A stretch of DNA of 64,000 bases from Actinomadura cremea (GTDB lineage Bacteria > Actinomycetota > Actinomycetes > Streptosporangiales > Streptosporangiaceae): contig NZ_BMRF01000008.1 in the NCBI RefSeq assembly GCF_014648495.1, positions 124,001-188,000 on the forward strand, in the 5' to 3' direction. The notes below the pieces were generated by a model. It saw only the letters and a list, made by a program, of their open reading frames with translations. It was not told the DNA's origin and did not search any database. The position numbers and the translations under genes are program-made. Below are positions 34,115 through 42,555 of the stretch, piece after piece; the stretch's first letter is position 1; each line of letters opens with the position of its first letter.

Positions 34115-35017
34115 GTGTTTCCGTACGCCGCGTACTTACGGGTATACGAACCGGTGACCGCCTTCCAGGAACCGGCGCGGACGCTGTGGACGGCCTATGC
34201 CGACTCGAGGCGGCGCCCGCGACGGATCCACGCCCTCGGCGTCGAGCATCGCGACGCGGCCCACCGGCTCGCCGCCGCGCCGCTCGAGGTCGTCCCCGAC
34301 CGCGAGAGCCGCGACGCCTACGTCCGGCGCCTCGACGACACGATCTACGTGTGCCCGTGGGAGACGCGGCTGCGCTCGTGGATCGCGTTCGAGCGGTTCC
34401 GGGACGAGCAGCCCGCGGGGGTCGCGGCCGCGTTCGTCCCGCCGCCGCAGGCCGAGCGCGTCGCGCAGGCGTTCGAGCGCTGGAAGCGGGCCGGCCGTCC
34501 GCTGCGCCCGCACATCCTGACGAGCACGTGGCACGTCCCGCTGGACTGGCTCGTGCCGTTCGTCCGGACCGAGCGGTCCCTCACTCTGGGCGGCCCCGGA
34601 CCGGACGGCGCCGAGTGCGACCGCGCCGCGCAGGGTGCGGCCACGGCCGCGCCCCCGCGCACGCTGCTCTACGTCACGACGATGGGCGAGGCCCGCCGCC
34701 GCGTGGGCACCGCGCTGCCGATCGTCCGGGAGAATCTCGGGGACGGGTCGGGCGACGTGTACCTGCTCTCCGCCGGGCGCCTGGAGACGCTCTCCCGCTG
34801 GCTCGGCGAGTTCCATCCGCGGGCCCTGGTCGAACTCGACTACGGCGGCCTCGTCCACCTGCTGGACGACGAGGCTCTGCGGGCGGACGAGTCGGTCGCG
34901 GAGATGTCGGTCGCGCTCACCGGGATGCAGCGGGGTGAGGTCGAACTGACCGTCGCGATGTACAAGCGGCTCCTGGCCCGCTGGCGCCCGGTCCGCGCCC
35001 TCGAGTCCGCGAACTGA
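34115..35017 (+). CDS. Conserved hypothetical protein next to bldC
   Basis: 300 residues from GTG 34115 (VFPYAAYLRVYEPVTAFQEP). It is the equivalent, by position, of the hypothetical gene between vdh and bldC in Streptomyces. Notable segments are RLDDTIYVCPWETRLRSWIA, ILTSTWHVPLDWLVPFV, LLYVTTMGEARRRVGTALPI and LVELDYGGLVHLLDDEAL. It is soluble, with no signal or membrane helix and few cysteines. Function unknown. The synteny with bldC suggests a conserved but undefined link. Confidence 0.87.
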   Translation: MFPYAAYLRVYEPVTAFQEPARTLWTAYADSRRRPRRIHALGVEHRDAAHRLAAAPLEVVPDRESRDAYVRRLDDTIYVCPWETRLRSWIAFERFRDEQPAGVAAAFVPPPQAERVAQAFERWKRAGRPLRPHILTSTWHVPLDWLVPFVRTERSLTLGGPGPDGAECDRAAQGAATAAPPRTLLYVTTMGEARRRVGTALPIVRENLGDGSGDVYLLSAGRLETLSRWLGEFHPRALVELDYGGLVHLLDDEALRADESVAEMSVALTGMQRGEVELTVAMYKRLLARWRPVRALESAN

Positions 35018-35325
35018 GCACTGCCACGGATGCCGGTCCCGTGGACGTAGAGAACAAAATTCCCGAATCCGCGCGCGATACGACTATACGTGTCGCTAGA
35101 ATCACGCTGCGTGACTCGAAGTTCACCGCCGATGCGCAGCTCGTGGCGTTCGAGGGGATGTTTGCCCGCAACGTACGCCAGGAACTTGCTTGTTGCGCTC
35201 AGTGGTGGCAAGGTAACACGTTGTGATGTCATAGTGGCTCTTTCGGGCCATAGGGGACATCAGTGACCGCGCGAAGATCAATCGCAGGATCGCTGTCATC
35301 GGTCCACGGAGGAGAGGCCGCAAAC
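35018..35325 (+). promoter_or_regulatory. bldC upstream region with dyads and a -10 box
   Basis: 308 bases, lower in GC than surroundings. It contains the dyad GCGATACG-ACTATA-CGTGTCGC (35075-35096), then a good -10 box TAGAAT (35097-35102), then the perfect palindrome TCACGC-T-GCGTGA (35102-35114). If this promoter is used the bldC leader is about 215 bases. The dyads may be operators. A 61-codon open frame at 35041 has no ribosome site and poor codon bias. Confidence 0.55.
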
Positions 35326-35529
35326 ATGTCAGCACGTACGCCAGAGGCCGAGCCCCTGCTGACGCCGGCGGAGGTGGCGACGATGTTCCGCGTCGACCCC
35401 AAGACCGTCACGCGCTGGGCGAAGGCGGGCAAGCTCACGTCCATCCGGACGCTCGGGGGGCACCGGCGCTACCGCGAGGCGGAGGTGCGGGCGCTGCTGG
35501 CGGGAATCCCGCAGCAGCGCTCGGAGTAG
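35326..35529 (+). CDS. bldC: Developmental regulator BldC
   Basis: 67 residues from ATG 35326 with GGAGGAGAG upstream. A stand-alone MerR-like winged helix domain: LLTPAEVATMFRVDPKTVTR, WAKAGKLTSIRTLGGHRRYR, then EAEVRALLAGI. BldC binds DNA as head-to-tail multimers on direct repeats and delays sporulation genes in Streptomyces; the sequence here is almost the canonical one, so the same role is expected. The neighbourhood (vdh, hypothetical, bldC) is conserved too. Confidence 0.96.
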   Translation: MSARTPEAEPLLTPAEVATMFRVDPKTVTRWAKAGKLTSIRTLGGHRRYREAEVRALLAGIPQQRSE

Positions 35530-35753
35530 CCGCCCCGGCCGGCGCGCCCCGCATTGGCACGCCGGACGCATCACAGGGGGGCCGCGAACGGCCAGGGACC
35601 ACGGTCATCCGAGAATCGCGGTCCCGGCCGCTCATGGTTCGGCCGGACGTCCCGCTCGCGACCCCGCGGGCGGGACTCCGGTGTTTCCCCGCAAGCCCGT
35701 GGCCGGTTGTGGTCACCATCGCCCCGGCGGGTCCCGCGGGCCCCACGAGGCCC

Positions 35754-35873
35754 GCACGTCCCGCACGGGCACGTCCCGCACGGGCACGTCCCGCACGGGC
35801 ACGTCCCGCACGGGCACGTCCCGCACGGGCACGTCCCGCACGGGCACGTCCCGCACGGGCACGTCCCGCACGG
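35754..35873. repeat. Eight perfect 15-bp tandem repeats
   Basis: Eight identical copies of GCACGTCCCGCACGG. Adjacent copies create repeated CGGG-CACGT-CCCG mini-hairpins. The array ends 2 bases before the stop codon of the convergent TetR gene (minus strand), so it occupies that gene's 3' untranslated region. Not a CRISPR: there are no spacers. Confidence 0.97.
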
Positions 35874-35875
35874 AC

Positions 35876-36580
35876 TCAGCGCGGCGTCTGCTCCGCGGTC
35901 AGCTCCTCGCTCGCGAGACGGTCGAACAGGGCCCCGGTGCCGGGGTCGTGCCGTCCCGCCACGTGCAGCATGACGACCAGGTGGTCGACGAGGAGGCGTT
36001 CGAGGTCCGGACGGGCGACGTCGCGGTGCTCGAGCCAGTCGAGGCCCGCGGTCTCGACGGCCGCCATCCAGGAACGCAGCGTGATGCGCAGCGTCGGCTG
36101 CGGCACGTCCACCGCCAGCGCGTGCAGGATCCGGTCCAGCAGCAGCTGCCGGATGCCGTCGACGATCTCGCCGACCTCGCCCGACCGGTCGGCCGGGCCG
36201 CCCCGCAGCAGGGCCGTGTAGCCCTCGGCGTGGCTCTCCACGAAGTCGAAGTAACGTTCCAGCGAGACGCGGAGCCGCTCCAGCGGCTTGCCCTCGGTCG
36301 GCGGCTCCAGCAGCACCGACAGCTGCTTGGCGGCGCTGCCGAGCGCCGCGATGAACAGCTCGTACTTCCCGCCGAAGTAGTGGTAGACGAGCGCGCGGGA
36401 CGCCCCCGCGGCGGCCGCGACGTCGTCGATCGAGACGTCCTCGGGCGACCGCGTGCTGAACAACTGCAGGGCCGCCTCGATCAGTTCTTCACGTCGTTCG
36501 TCCACGCTGAGCCTGCGACGTCCCCGCCCGCCGCGCTGCCGGCTCCGCGCCTTCTCACCGGTCACCGCACGTTCTGCCAC
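35876..36580 (-). CDS. TetR-family transcriptional regulator
   Basis: 234 residues from GTG 36580. This start follows a TACCCT -10-like box by 6 bases, so it may be leaderless; a longer frame reaches 36661. After a basic tail (KARSRQRGGRGRRRLS) comes the TetR helix-turn-helix: REELIEAALQLFSTRSPEDV and SIDDVAAAAGASRALVYHYF. The ligand domain fills the rest, with a typical LLLDRILHALAVDVPQPTLR helix pair. Such regulators in actinomycetes often control lipid or drug genes. The neighbour on the other side is a divergent LacI regulator; the target is not evident. Confidence 0.88.
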   Translation of the reverse strand: MAERAVTGEKARSRQRGGRGRRRLSVDERREELIEAALQLFSTRSPEDVSIDDVAAAAGASRALVYHYFGGKYELFIAALGSAAKQLSVLLEPPTEGKPLERLRVSLERYFDFVESHAEGYTALLRGGPADRSGEVGEIVDGIRQLLLDRILHALAVDVPQPTLRITLRSWMAAVETAGLDWLEHRDVARPDLERLLVDHLVVMLHVAGRHDPGTGALFDRLASEELTAEQTPR

Positions 36581-36902
36581 CTGCGAAGGGTATCCGAGGC
36601 CCCGCCCCGGGAGCGTCGCCGCGCCGATGCGGCGGGGCATCCCGTCACCGGGTCGTGCCACGCCCCCGTCGCGATGTGATCCGGGACACCACAGACCCGA
36701 ACCCGGGTTGGTGACTGTCCGTTACTCCCTGTTGCGACGATTTGTGGACAAGCCAAGGCATCATGGCATCTCCTCCCGCGCGGAGGAGGCGCGCCGCCGC
36801 TCCCCCGGGCGCGCCGTGACGGCAGGTCCTGCAGGCCCCCCTGGACGGAGTGCCATGTCAGCTGGTGAAGGAAACCCCCCGCACAAGACGCAGGAGGACA
36901 TC
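36581..36902. other. Divergent promoter region between TetR and LacI regulators
   Basis: 322 bases. No gene supported. It includes GGCATCATGG-ATC-like short repeats (around 36756-36768) and, at its right end, the ribosome site GGAGG (36893-36897) of the LacI gene. Confidence 0.45.
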
Positions 36903-37958
36903 GTGGTGCCCCGGCCGCGCCGCCCCACCTCCGCCGCGCCCGACGAGGGGAGGTCCGGGCCCGCGCCGAAGCCGACGATCCGCAACGTCGCCGAGCGGGC
37001 CGGGGTCTCCAAGTCCCTCGTCTCCCTGGTGATGCGCGGTTCCCCGCACGTCAGCGAGCGCCGCAGGCAGGCCGTCCTGCAGGCGGCCAGGGAACTCGGC
37101 TACCGGCCGAACGCCGTGGCCCGCAGCCTGGTCGAGGGACGGACGCGGCTGATCGGGGCGATCGTCGCCGACCTGCACAACCCGTTCTTCGCGGAGTTCC
37201 TGGACGGCCTTCAGGAGAGCCTGCACGGCGCCGGGCTGCGGATGCTCGTGGGCAGCGGCCGCTGGGACCCGATGTTCGAGGCCGAGGCGGTCGAGGCGTT
37301 CCTGGAGATGCGGGTGGACGGCCTCGTCCTACTCAGCGTCGTCCCCGAGTCGCTGAAGGACGCGGCGGCGAGCGTCCCGGTCGTCGTGGTCGGGGAGCGC
37401 GACGTCGCGGGCGTCGACATCGTCGTGGACGACGACGAGCTGGGCGCCAGCCTCGCCGTCGACCACCTCGTCGAGCTCGGGCACCGCCGCATCGCCCACA
37501 TCGAGGGAACCCGCTCGACCGCCGCCCGCTACCGGCGCACCGGCTACGAGAAGGCGATGCGGCGGCACGGGCTCGCCGGCGAGGTCGTCGTGCAGCCGGG
37601 CGACTTCACCGAGGAGGGCGGCTACCGCGCCGCCCGCGAGCTGCTGCGCCGCGACCACCGCCCCACCGCGATCTTCGCTCCCAACGACCTGGTCGCGACC
37701 GGCGCGCTGTCGGCCGCGGTCGAGCTGGACCTGCGGGTGCCCGCCGACCTGTCGGTCATCGGCTACGACAACACCCACCTCGCCGCGATCCGGCACATCT
37801 CGCTGACGAGCGTCGACCAGCCGCGCCGGGACATGGGCCGGCTCGCCGCCGAACTGCTGACCGCCCGCATCGGCGACCCGTCCCGCACGGCCCGGCAGAA
37901 CTTCGTCGTCCCGCACCTGGTCGTCCGCTCGACCACGGGCCCGGTTCCGGCGGGTTGA
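36903..37958 (+). CDS. LacI-family transcriptional regulator (first)
   Basis: 351 residues from GTG 36903 with GGAGG 5 bases before; GTG 36906 or ATG 36855 are alternatives. A helix-turn-helix (PTIRNVAERAGVSKSLVSLV) and hinge (ELGYRPNAVARSLVEGRTRL) precede the sugar-binding-like core: GAIVADLHNPFFAEFLDGLQ, GLVLLSVVPES, VDHLVELGHRRIAHIEG, AIFAPNDLVATGALSAAVEL and DLSVIGYDNTHLAAI. The target genes are not adjacent. The next gene is a small hypothetical beyond a terminator, so it may act elsewhere. Confidence 0.9.
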   Translation: MVPRPRRPTSAAPDEGRSGPAPKPTIRNVAERAGVSKSLVSLVMRGSPHVSERRRQAVLQAARELGYRPNAVARSLVEGRTRLIGAIVADLHNPFFAEFLDGLQESLHGAGLRMLVGSGRWDPMFEAEAVEAFLEMRVDGLVLLSVVPESLKDAAASVPVVVVGERDVAGVDIVVDDDELGASLAVDHLVELGHRRIAHIEGTRSTAARYRRTGYEKAMRRHGLAGEVVVQPGDFTEEGGYRAARELLRRDHRPTAIFAPNDLVATGALSAAVELDLRVPADLSVIGYDNTHLAAIRHISLTSVDQPRRDMGRLAAELLTARIGDPSRTARQNFVVPHLVVRSTTGPVPAG

Positions 37959-38100
37959 CCGCGCCGTCCGCGGTCCGTGCTCCCGGGGCGCCGTCCGGCT
38001 CCCGAATTGGTGTGCGGCGGGTAAGCGGGAGGCCAAGGCCGCCGCATTCGCCGTACTCCGGATGTCCGCTCGGGGGTTAATGGACGCAACCGTTCGGCGG

Positions 38101-38129
38101 GCCGGACCCGCCCGCGGGGCGGGCCCGGC
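38101..38129 (+). terminator. Terminator after the first LacI gene
   Basis: 12-bp stem with one mismatch, GCCGGACCCGCC (38101-38112) against GGCGGGCCCGGC (38118-38129), 5-base loop. Confidence 0.6.
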
Positions 38130-38158
38130 AGGGGCGTGGACGATCGGGGGATTCAGCC

Positions 38159-38395
38159 GTGCGTGATCCGGAGTTGGTGTCGTGCGCGCAGCGCGCCGCG
38201 ACCGAGTTGGAACGGGCCTGGTCGCAGTGGAGGCACGCGAGGGGCCTCGCCGAGCAGGTCTCGGAGTCCGTGGCCAGTTACGTGGCGCACTCCATCGACC
38301 ATCCGTGGGGGCGCTCCCGCGTGGTGCTCGGGCTGGACGCCGAGGAGGCGCGGGCGCTCGCCGCCCTGCTCGGCCGGGAAGATCCTCTTCGCTGA
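38159..38395 (+). CDS. Small hypothetical protein
   Basis: 78 residues from GTG 38159, with GGGGG 8 bases upstream. Predicted helical: CAQRAATELERAWSQWRHAR then GLAEQVSESVASYVAHSI, and a C-terminal LDAEEARALAALLGRED. No family recognised. Codon bias and the ribosome site support it. It stands alone between a terminator and the amidase gene. Confidence 0.62.
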   Translation: MRDPELVSCAQRAATELERAWSQWRHARGLAEQVSESVASYVAHSIDHPWGRSRVVLGLDAEEARALAALLGREDPLR

Positions 38396-38491
38396 TCGGG
38401 AATGCCGTTCGCCGTGAACCTCGTTTGACGAACTCGTGGCCAGGTGCAGACTGGCAACGCGATAACGAACCCATCACGGAGGAATCGGCCT

Positions 38492-39316
38492 GTGCGCATC
38501 AAACGAGGCGGCCCCGCGGTCGCCGGTCTCGCGCTGAGCCTCGGCGCCCTCGCCGCCTGCGGCACGGGCGGCGGGTCCGGTGACACGGCACAGCCTCCGA
38601 CGGCGGGAGCGACGTCCCCGGCGGGCGCCGAGCAGCAGCGCTCCGCGTCGCCCGAGGCGTCCCCCCTGGACGGCAAGGTGATCGTCATCGACCCCGGGCA
38701 CAACGGCGGCAACGCCGACAACCCGGCGGAGATCAACAAGCAGGTCAGGATCGGCAACGGCAGCAAGGCCTGCGACACGACCGGCACCAGCACGAACGAC
38801 GGCTACGCCGAGCACGCGTTCACCTGGGACGTCTCCAAGCGGCTGGAGAAGGCGCTGGAGGCCGAGGGCGCCGAGGTGACGCTGACCCGCGACAGCGACG
38901 ACGGCGTCGGCCCGTGCATCACCGAGCGCGCCGGCATCGGCAACGAGCTGAAGGCGGACGCGGCCCTGTCGGTGCACGCGGACGGCACGTCGGAGTCCGG
39001 GCACGGGTTCCACATCATCGCGCCGAAGGCGATAGAGCGGAACGCCGGCATGGCGCCCGCGTCGCGCGAGCTGGGCACGGCCCTCCGCGACGCCTACAAG
39101 GAGGGCACCGGCGTCCCCTACTCGAACTACCTGGGCGAGAAGGGCATGGACTTCCGCGACGACCTCGGCGGGCTGAACCTGTCGACCGTCCCGAAGGTCT
39201 TCATCGAGGCCGGCAACATGCGCAACCCGGGCGACGCGGCGAAGATGACCGACCCGCGGTTCCGCCAGCGCATGGCCGACTCCCTCGCGCAGGGTTTCCA
39301 GAGCTACTTCGCCTGA
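38492..39316 (+). CDS. N-acetylmuramoyl-L-alanine amidase lipoprotein
   Basis: 274 residues from GTG 38492 with GGAGG upstream. The signal peptide ends in the lipobox LAAC, so the enzyme should be anchored outside the membrane. After a Ser/Ala/Thr linker the amidase_3 domain (about 65-274) begins with VIVIDPGHNGG (zinc His). It continues with TLTRDSDDGVGPCITERAGI, has DAALSVHADGTSESGHGFHI (zinc His) and ends with VFIEAGNMRNPGDA, carrying the catalytic Glu. It cuts the amide bond between muramic acid and L-Ala in peptidoglycan. It converges on the MFS gene, overlapping by 13 bases. Confidence 0.92.
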   Translation: MRIKRGGPAVAGLALSLGALAACGTGGGSGDTAQPPTAGATSPAGAEQQRSASPEASPLDGKVIVIDPGHNGGNADNPAEINKQVRIGNGSKACDTTGTSTNDGYAEHAFTWDVSKRLEKALEAEGAEVTLTRDSDDGVGPCITERAGIGNELKADAALSVHADGTSESGHGFHIIAPKAIERNAGMAPASRELGTALRDAYKEGTGVPYSNYLGEKGMDFRDDLGGLNLSTVPKVFIEAGNMRNPGDAAKMTDPRFRQRMADSLAQGFQSYFA

Positions 39317-40500
39317 GCGAGGACGAACGCGCCCCCGCCCAGCGCGCACGCGCCGAGCAGCGCCCCGAACACGGTGGCGCCCGCGGTCAGCCCGACGGCG
39401 TCGCCGAGGTATCCGGCGGCGACCGGCAGGAGGCCCGCGGGCAGGTAGCCGCCGAGGTTGAACGCGGCGTTCGCCTCCGCCAGCCGCGCCGCCGGCACGG
39501 ACGCGTTCAGCAGCGACAGCCCGGCGAACTGCCCCAGCCCCTGCCCGGCTCCGGCGAGGACGGCCGCGGCGAGCAGCGCCCCGAGCGAGCCCGTCCGCAC
39601 GGCGGCCACCAGCGACGCCATCGCGATCGCGGTGGCCACCGCGCCGGCCGTCAGGATCGTCCGCCGGGGCAGCCGCCGGACGGCGAACTGCACCCCGGTC
39701 GCGGCGGCGAACATCGCGAAGGCCGTCCCGCCCGCGACCATCCGGTTCCCGGTGTGCAGCAGGCCGGACAGCAGCGACGGGCCGAGCGAGAGCACGAAGG
39801 ACGTCGCGGTGATGCCGGGCGCGAACACCGCGACGCCGAGCGCGAGGCGCCGTCCGTCCCCGCGCGGCACCCGCGGTACCCGGACGAACCCGCGCGCGTC
39901 CGCCGCGGGGCGTCCCGCCGGCATCCGCACCACCACGGCGACCGCGGCCGCGAGCAGGACGGCCTCGACGGCGAACACGGTCCGCGTGGGTGCGGGCAGC
40001 GTCTCGGAGAGCACCCCGGCCAGCAGCGGGCCGAGCCCGGCGCCGAGCACCATCGCCGTGGACGCGAGCAGCGCCGCCAGTCGCGCCCGGTGCGCGCCCG
40101 CGACGTCCGCCACGGCCGCCATCCCCGCCGAGACGATCGCGCCGACGGCGATGCCGGTGAGCAGCCGCGCGGCCATCAGGGCGGCGACGGACGGCGCGGC
40201 GGCGAACACCCCGCACGCGACGATCGCGAGTCCGAGCGCGGGGAGCAGCACGGGTCTGCGCCCGAACCGGTCGGACAGGACGCCCGACACCGGCAGCGAG
40301 CCGAGCAGGCCCACGATGTACCACGCGAAGATCACCGTGAGCGTGCCGCCGGAGAACCCGAGTTCCCGCTGCCACAGCACGTACAGCGGCGTCGCCGCGT
40401 TCGACAGCACGAACACCGCCGTCACCGGCCATGCCGCGAGCCACACCCACCGCACCGGCGCAGGCACCGGCCCGTCCTGTACCCGAACCGTCCGCTGCAC
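39304..40500 (-). CDS. MFS transporter, sugar/drug efflux type
   Basis: 398 residues from GTG 40500, with GGAGG 7 bases upstream. Twelve predicted membrane helices in two halves, and the MFS loop motif GVLSDRFGRRPVLL after helix 2. Conserved segments RLLTGIAVGAIVSAGMAAVA and GPLLAGVLSETLPAPTRTVF fit the DHA1/AraJ-like group of efflux carriers. It is divergent from an ArsR regulator with a dyad-rich region between, so expression is probably derepressed by the compound it exports. Substrate unknown. Confidence 0.9.
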   Translation of the reverse strand: MQRTVRVQDGPVPAPVRWVWLAAWPVTAVFVLSNAATPLYVLWQRELGFSGGTLTVIFAWYIVGLLGSLPVSGVLSDRFGRRPVLLPALGLAIVACGVFAAAPSVAALMAARLLTGIAVGAIVSAGMAAVADVAGAHRARLAALLASTAMVLGAGLGPLLAGVLSETLPAPTRTVFAVEAVLLAAAVAVVVRMPAGRPAADARGFVRVPRVPRGDGRRLALGVAVFAPGITATSFVLSLGPSLLSGLLHTGNRMVAGGTAFAMFAAATGVQFAVRRLPRRTILTAGAVATAIAMASLVAAVRTGSLGALLAAAVLAGAGQGLGQFAGLSLLNASVPAARLAEANAAFNLGGYLPAGLLPVAAGYLGDAVGLTAGATVFGALLGACALGGGAFVLAQAK

Positions 40501-40519
40501 GGGACGACCTCCGTCCGTT

Positions 40520-40562
40520 AGTTCGACTTAACTCGTACTTATACGATCGGAGTCGAACTTAA
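40520..40562. promoter_or_regulatory. Operator region of the MFS/ArsR pair
   Basis: Inverted repeat AGTTCGACT (40520-40528) and AGTCGAACT (40551-40559), each followed by TAA-type sequence. Between them TACTTATACG contains -10-like TATA elements. Further related half-sites (GTACGATCGAACTCGTAC) lie just downstream at about 40569-40586. A likely binding site for the ArsR protein controlling both genes. Confidence 0.6.
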
Positions 40563-40607
40563 CATGCAGTACGATCGAACTCGTACTTCATGGTGAGGAG
40601 GCCGTCC

Positions 40608-40964
40608 ATGAGCGAGGTAAAGGTGCTGCCGGAGCCCGCGGGCCTGCCGTCGCCGCTTCCCGAGCCGGACGTCGCGGACCTGAGTCTCCCCGTCGTCCTC
40701 GGCGCCCTGAGCGACCCGCTGCGGCTCCGGATCGTCCGCAAGCTGCTCCTCGAACGCGAGGACTTCGACCATCCCTGCGGCTGGTTCGGCATCGACCGCC
40801 CCAAGTCGTCGCTCACCCACCACTTCAAGGCGCTGCGCGAGGCGGGCGTGATCCGGCAGCGCCAGTACGGCCTCGAACGCCGCAGCGAGGTCCGCATCAC
40901 CGATCTCGACGACCACTTCCCGGGCCTCCTGCAGCTCGTCGCGTCATGGACCCCGGCCGACTGA
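40608..40964 (+). CDS. ArsR-family transcriptional regulator
   Basis: 118 residues from ATG 40608 with GGAGG 7 bases upstream. Winged helix-turn-helix: DLSLPVVLGALSDPLRLRIV, then DRPKSSLTHHFKALREAGVI and QRQYGLERRSEVRITDLDD. No metal-binding cysteine cluster of the ELCV type; the single cysteine in HPCGWFG could be redox- or thiol-reactive. It probably represses itself and the divergent MFS gene. Confidence 0.9.
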   Translation: MSEVKVLPEPAGLPSPLPEPDVADLSLPVVLGALSDPLRLRIVRKLLLEREDFDHPCGWFGIDRPKSSLTHHFKALREAGVIRQRQYGLERRSEVRITDLDDHFPGLLQLVASWTPAD

Positions 40965-41106
40965 CCCCTTTCCGCGTGCCGGAGGCCGTGGACGGGCTCA
41001 CCGGCCGGCGCCGCCCGAACGACCGCCTTCGGCGCCGTGCGCGTTGCTCCCTGGACGGTGGGCGCGCCAGGGGAAGGGGGCCCGGAGGAGCGGGCAGGAT
41101 GGGGGG

Positions 41107-42555
41107 ATGTCCGATCTTCGTGTGCCGCTGAGCCGTGTCCGTGACGTCCTCCTGGAGGCCGGGTACACCGTCGCCGGTGTGCGGGCCCTGCTGGGGCCGG
41201 TGGCGGGCGGGGCGCTGGCGCGGGACGAGATCGTCCCGGCGCTGCGGGCGACCGGGGGCGGGTCGCCGCTGGAGGTGCTGACGCGGCTGTTCTGGCTCCA
41301 GGTGCCGGTGCCCGCCGACGGGACGACGGACGAGCTCGTCCGCGCGGGTCTCGCGGAGGGGTCGGGCGGCGAGGTCCGGGGGCGGTTCCACATCGAGCCG
41401 CTGGAGGCGGTCGGCGGGGCCGGGCACGCCGGGTACGCGGTGTCGGACCGGAAGGTGCGGCCGGGCGACGGTGTTCCGGCGCCCGATCACGTGGTCGGCG
41501 CGGGCGGGGCGTCGGGGAGTCTGGCGCGGCTGGTTGTCCACAGGGCTGTGGACAACGTGCTCGACGTCGGCACGGGCTGCGGGGTGCAGGCGGTGCATCT
41601 GGGCGCGCGCGGGCGGGCGCGGCGCATCACCGCGACGGACGTCAACGCGCGGGCGCTCGAACTGGCGGGGATGAGCTTCGAGCTGTCCGGGACCGAGGGC
41701 GTCGAGCGGCTCGAGGGGCCGCTGTTCGAGCCCGTCCGGGGGCGGCGGTTCGACCTGATCGTGTCGAATCCGCCGTTCGTCGTCGCGCCGCCCGGCGACC
41801 GGAGGTTCACCTACCGCGAGTCCGGAATGCCGGGCGACGACTTCTGCGAGCGGCTCGTCACGGAGGCTCCCGGACTCCTGAACGACGGCGGATACTGCCA
41901 GCTCCTGGCCAATTGGCTGCACGTGGACGGGGTGCCGTGGGACGAGCGCGTCGGCGGCTGGGCGGAGGCGTCCGGGTGCGAGGCGTGGGTCGTGCAGCGG
42001 GACGTCCAGGACCCGGCGGAGTACGCGGAACTGTGGCTGCGGGACTCGTGCGAGGCGGGGACGCCCGAGTACCGCGCCCGGTACGAAACGTGGCTCGAGC
42101 ACTTCGAGCGGCGCGGGGTGACGGGCGTCGGATTCGGGTGGATCACCCTCCGGAAGGGCGAGGGGCAGGTGCGGGTCGAGGAGTTGCGGCACGCCGTCGA
42201 GGAGCCCGTGGGCGCCTACGTGGACGAGATCCTCGACGGGTTCCGGAAGGGTGGCGAGTTTTCCACAGGCTGTGGAAAAACGCTCCGGGCGGTGGACGGG
42301 CTTGTGCAGGAGCAGATCGGCCCGCCCGGCGCCGAGGACCCGGAACGGATCGTCCTGCGGCAGACCGGACGGCTGCGGCGCGCGGCGGGCGTCGGGACGG
42401 TCGAGGCGGGGCTGGCGGGCGTCTGCGACGGCTCGCTGCCCCTCGAACCCCTCCTGGACGCCATCGCGGGCCTGACCGGGATGGACGCCGCCAGTGTGCG
42501 CGCGCACGCGGACGCCGTCCTGCCGGAGCTGATCGCGGACGGCTTCTTCCGCTAG
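41107..42555 (+). CDS. Class I SAM-dependent methyltransferase (HemK-like, DUF7059 type)
   Basis: 482 residues. The N-terminal region (about 1-140) is a winged-helix-like domain: [20 protein letters not shown]. The catalytic domain has the SAM motif [21 protein letters not shown], motif [15 protein letters not shown] and the substrate motif [11 protein letters not shown] (NPPF, used by N5-glutamine and adenine methylases). A C-terminal helical domain (about 395-482) is typical of the actinobacterial family. The methyl acceptor is unknown; the NPPF motif points to an amide or exocyclic amine. The stop shares CTAG with the convergent pyrD stop. Confidence 0.87.
   Translation: MSDLRVPLSRVRDVLLEAGYTVAGVRALLGPVAGGALARDEIVPALRATGGGSPLEVLTRLFWLQVPVPADGTTDELVRAGLAEGSGGEVRGRFHIEPLEAVGGAGHAGYAVSDRKVRPGDGVPAPDHVVGAGGASGSLARLVVHRAVDNVLDVGTGCGVQAVHLGARGRARRITATDVNARALELAGMSFELSGTEGVERLEGPLFEPVRGRRFDLIVSNPPFVVAPPGDRRFTYRESGMPGDDFCERLVTEAPGLLNDGGYCQLLANWLHVDGVPWDERVGGWAEASGCEAWVVQRDVQDPAEYAELWLRDSCEAGTPEYRARYETWLEHFERRGVTGVGFGWITLRKGEGQVRVEELRHAVEEPVGAYVDEILDGFRKGGEFSTGCGKTLRAVDGLVQEQIGPPGAEDPERIVLRQTGRLRRAAGVGTVEAGLAGVCDGSLPLEPLLDAIAGLTGMDAASVRAHADAVLPELIADGFFR

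Noticed and set aside
35041-35226. 61-codon open frame upstream of bldC
   Set aside because: No ribosome site, weak codon bias and overlap with promoter-like dyads; treated as regulatory DNA.
35754-35873. Possible CRISPR array
   Set aside because: The units are contiguous 15-bp repeats without spacers and there are no cas genes.
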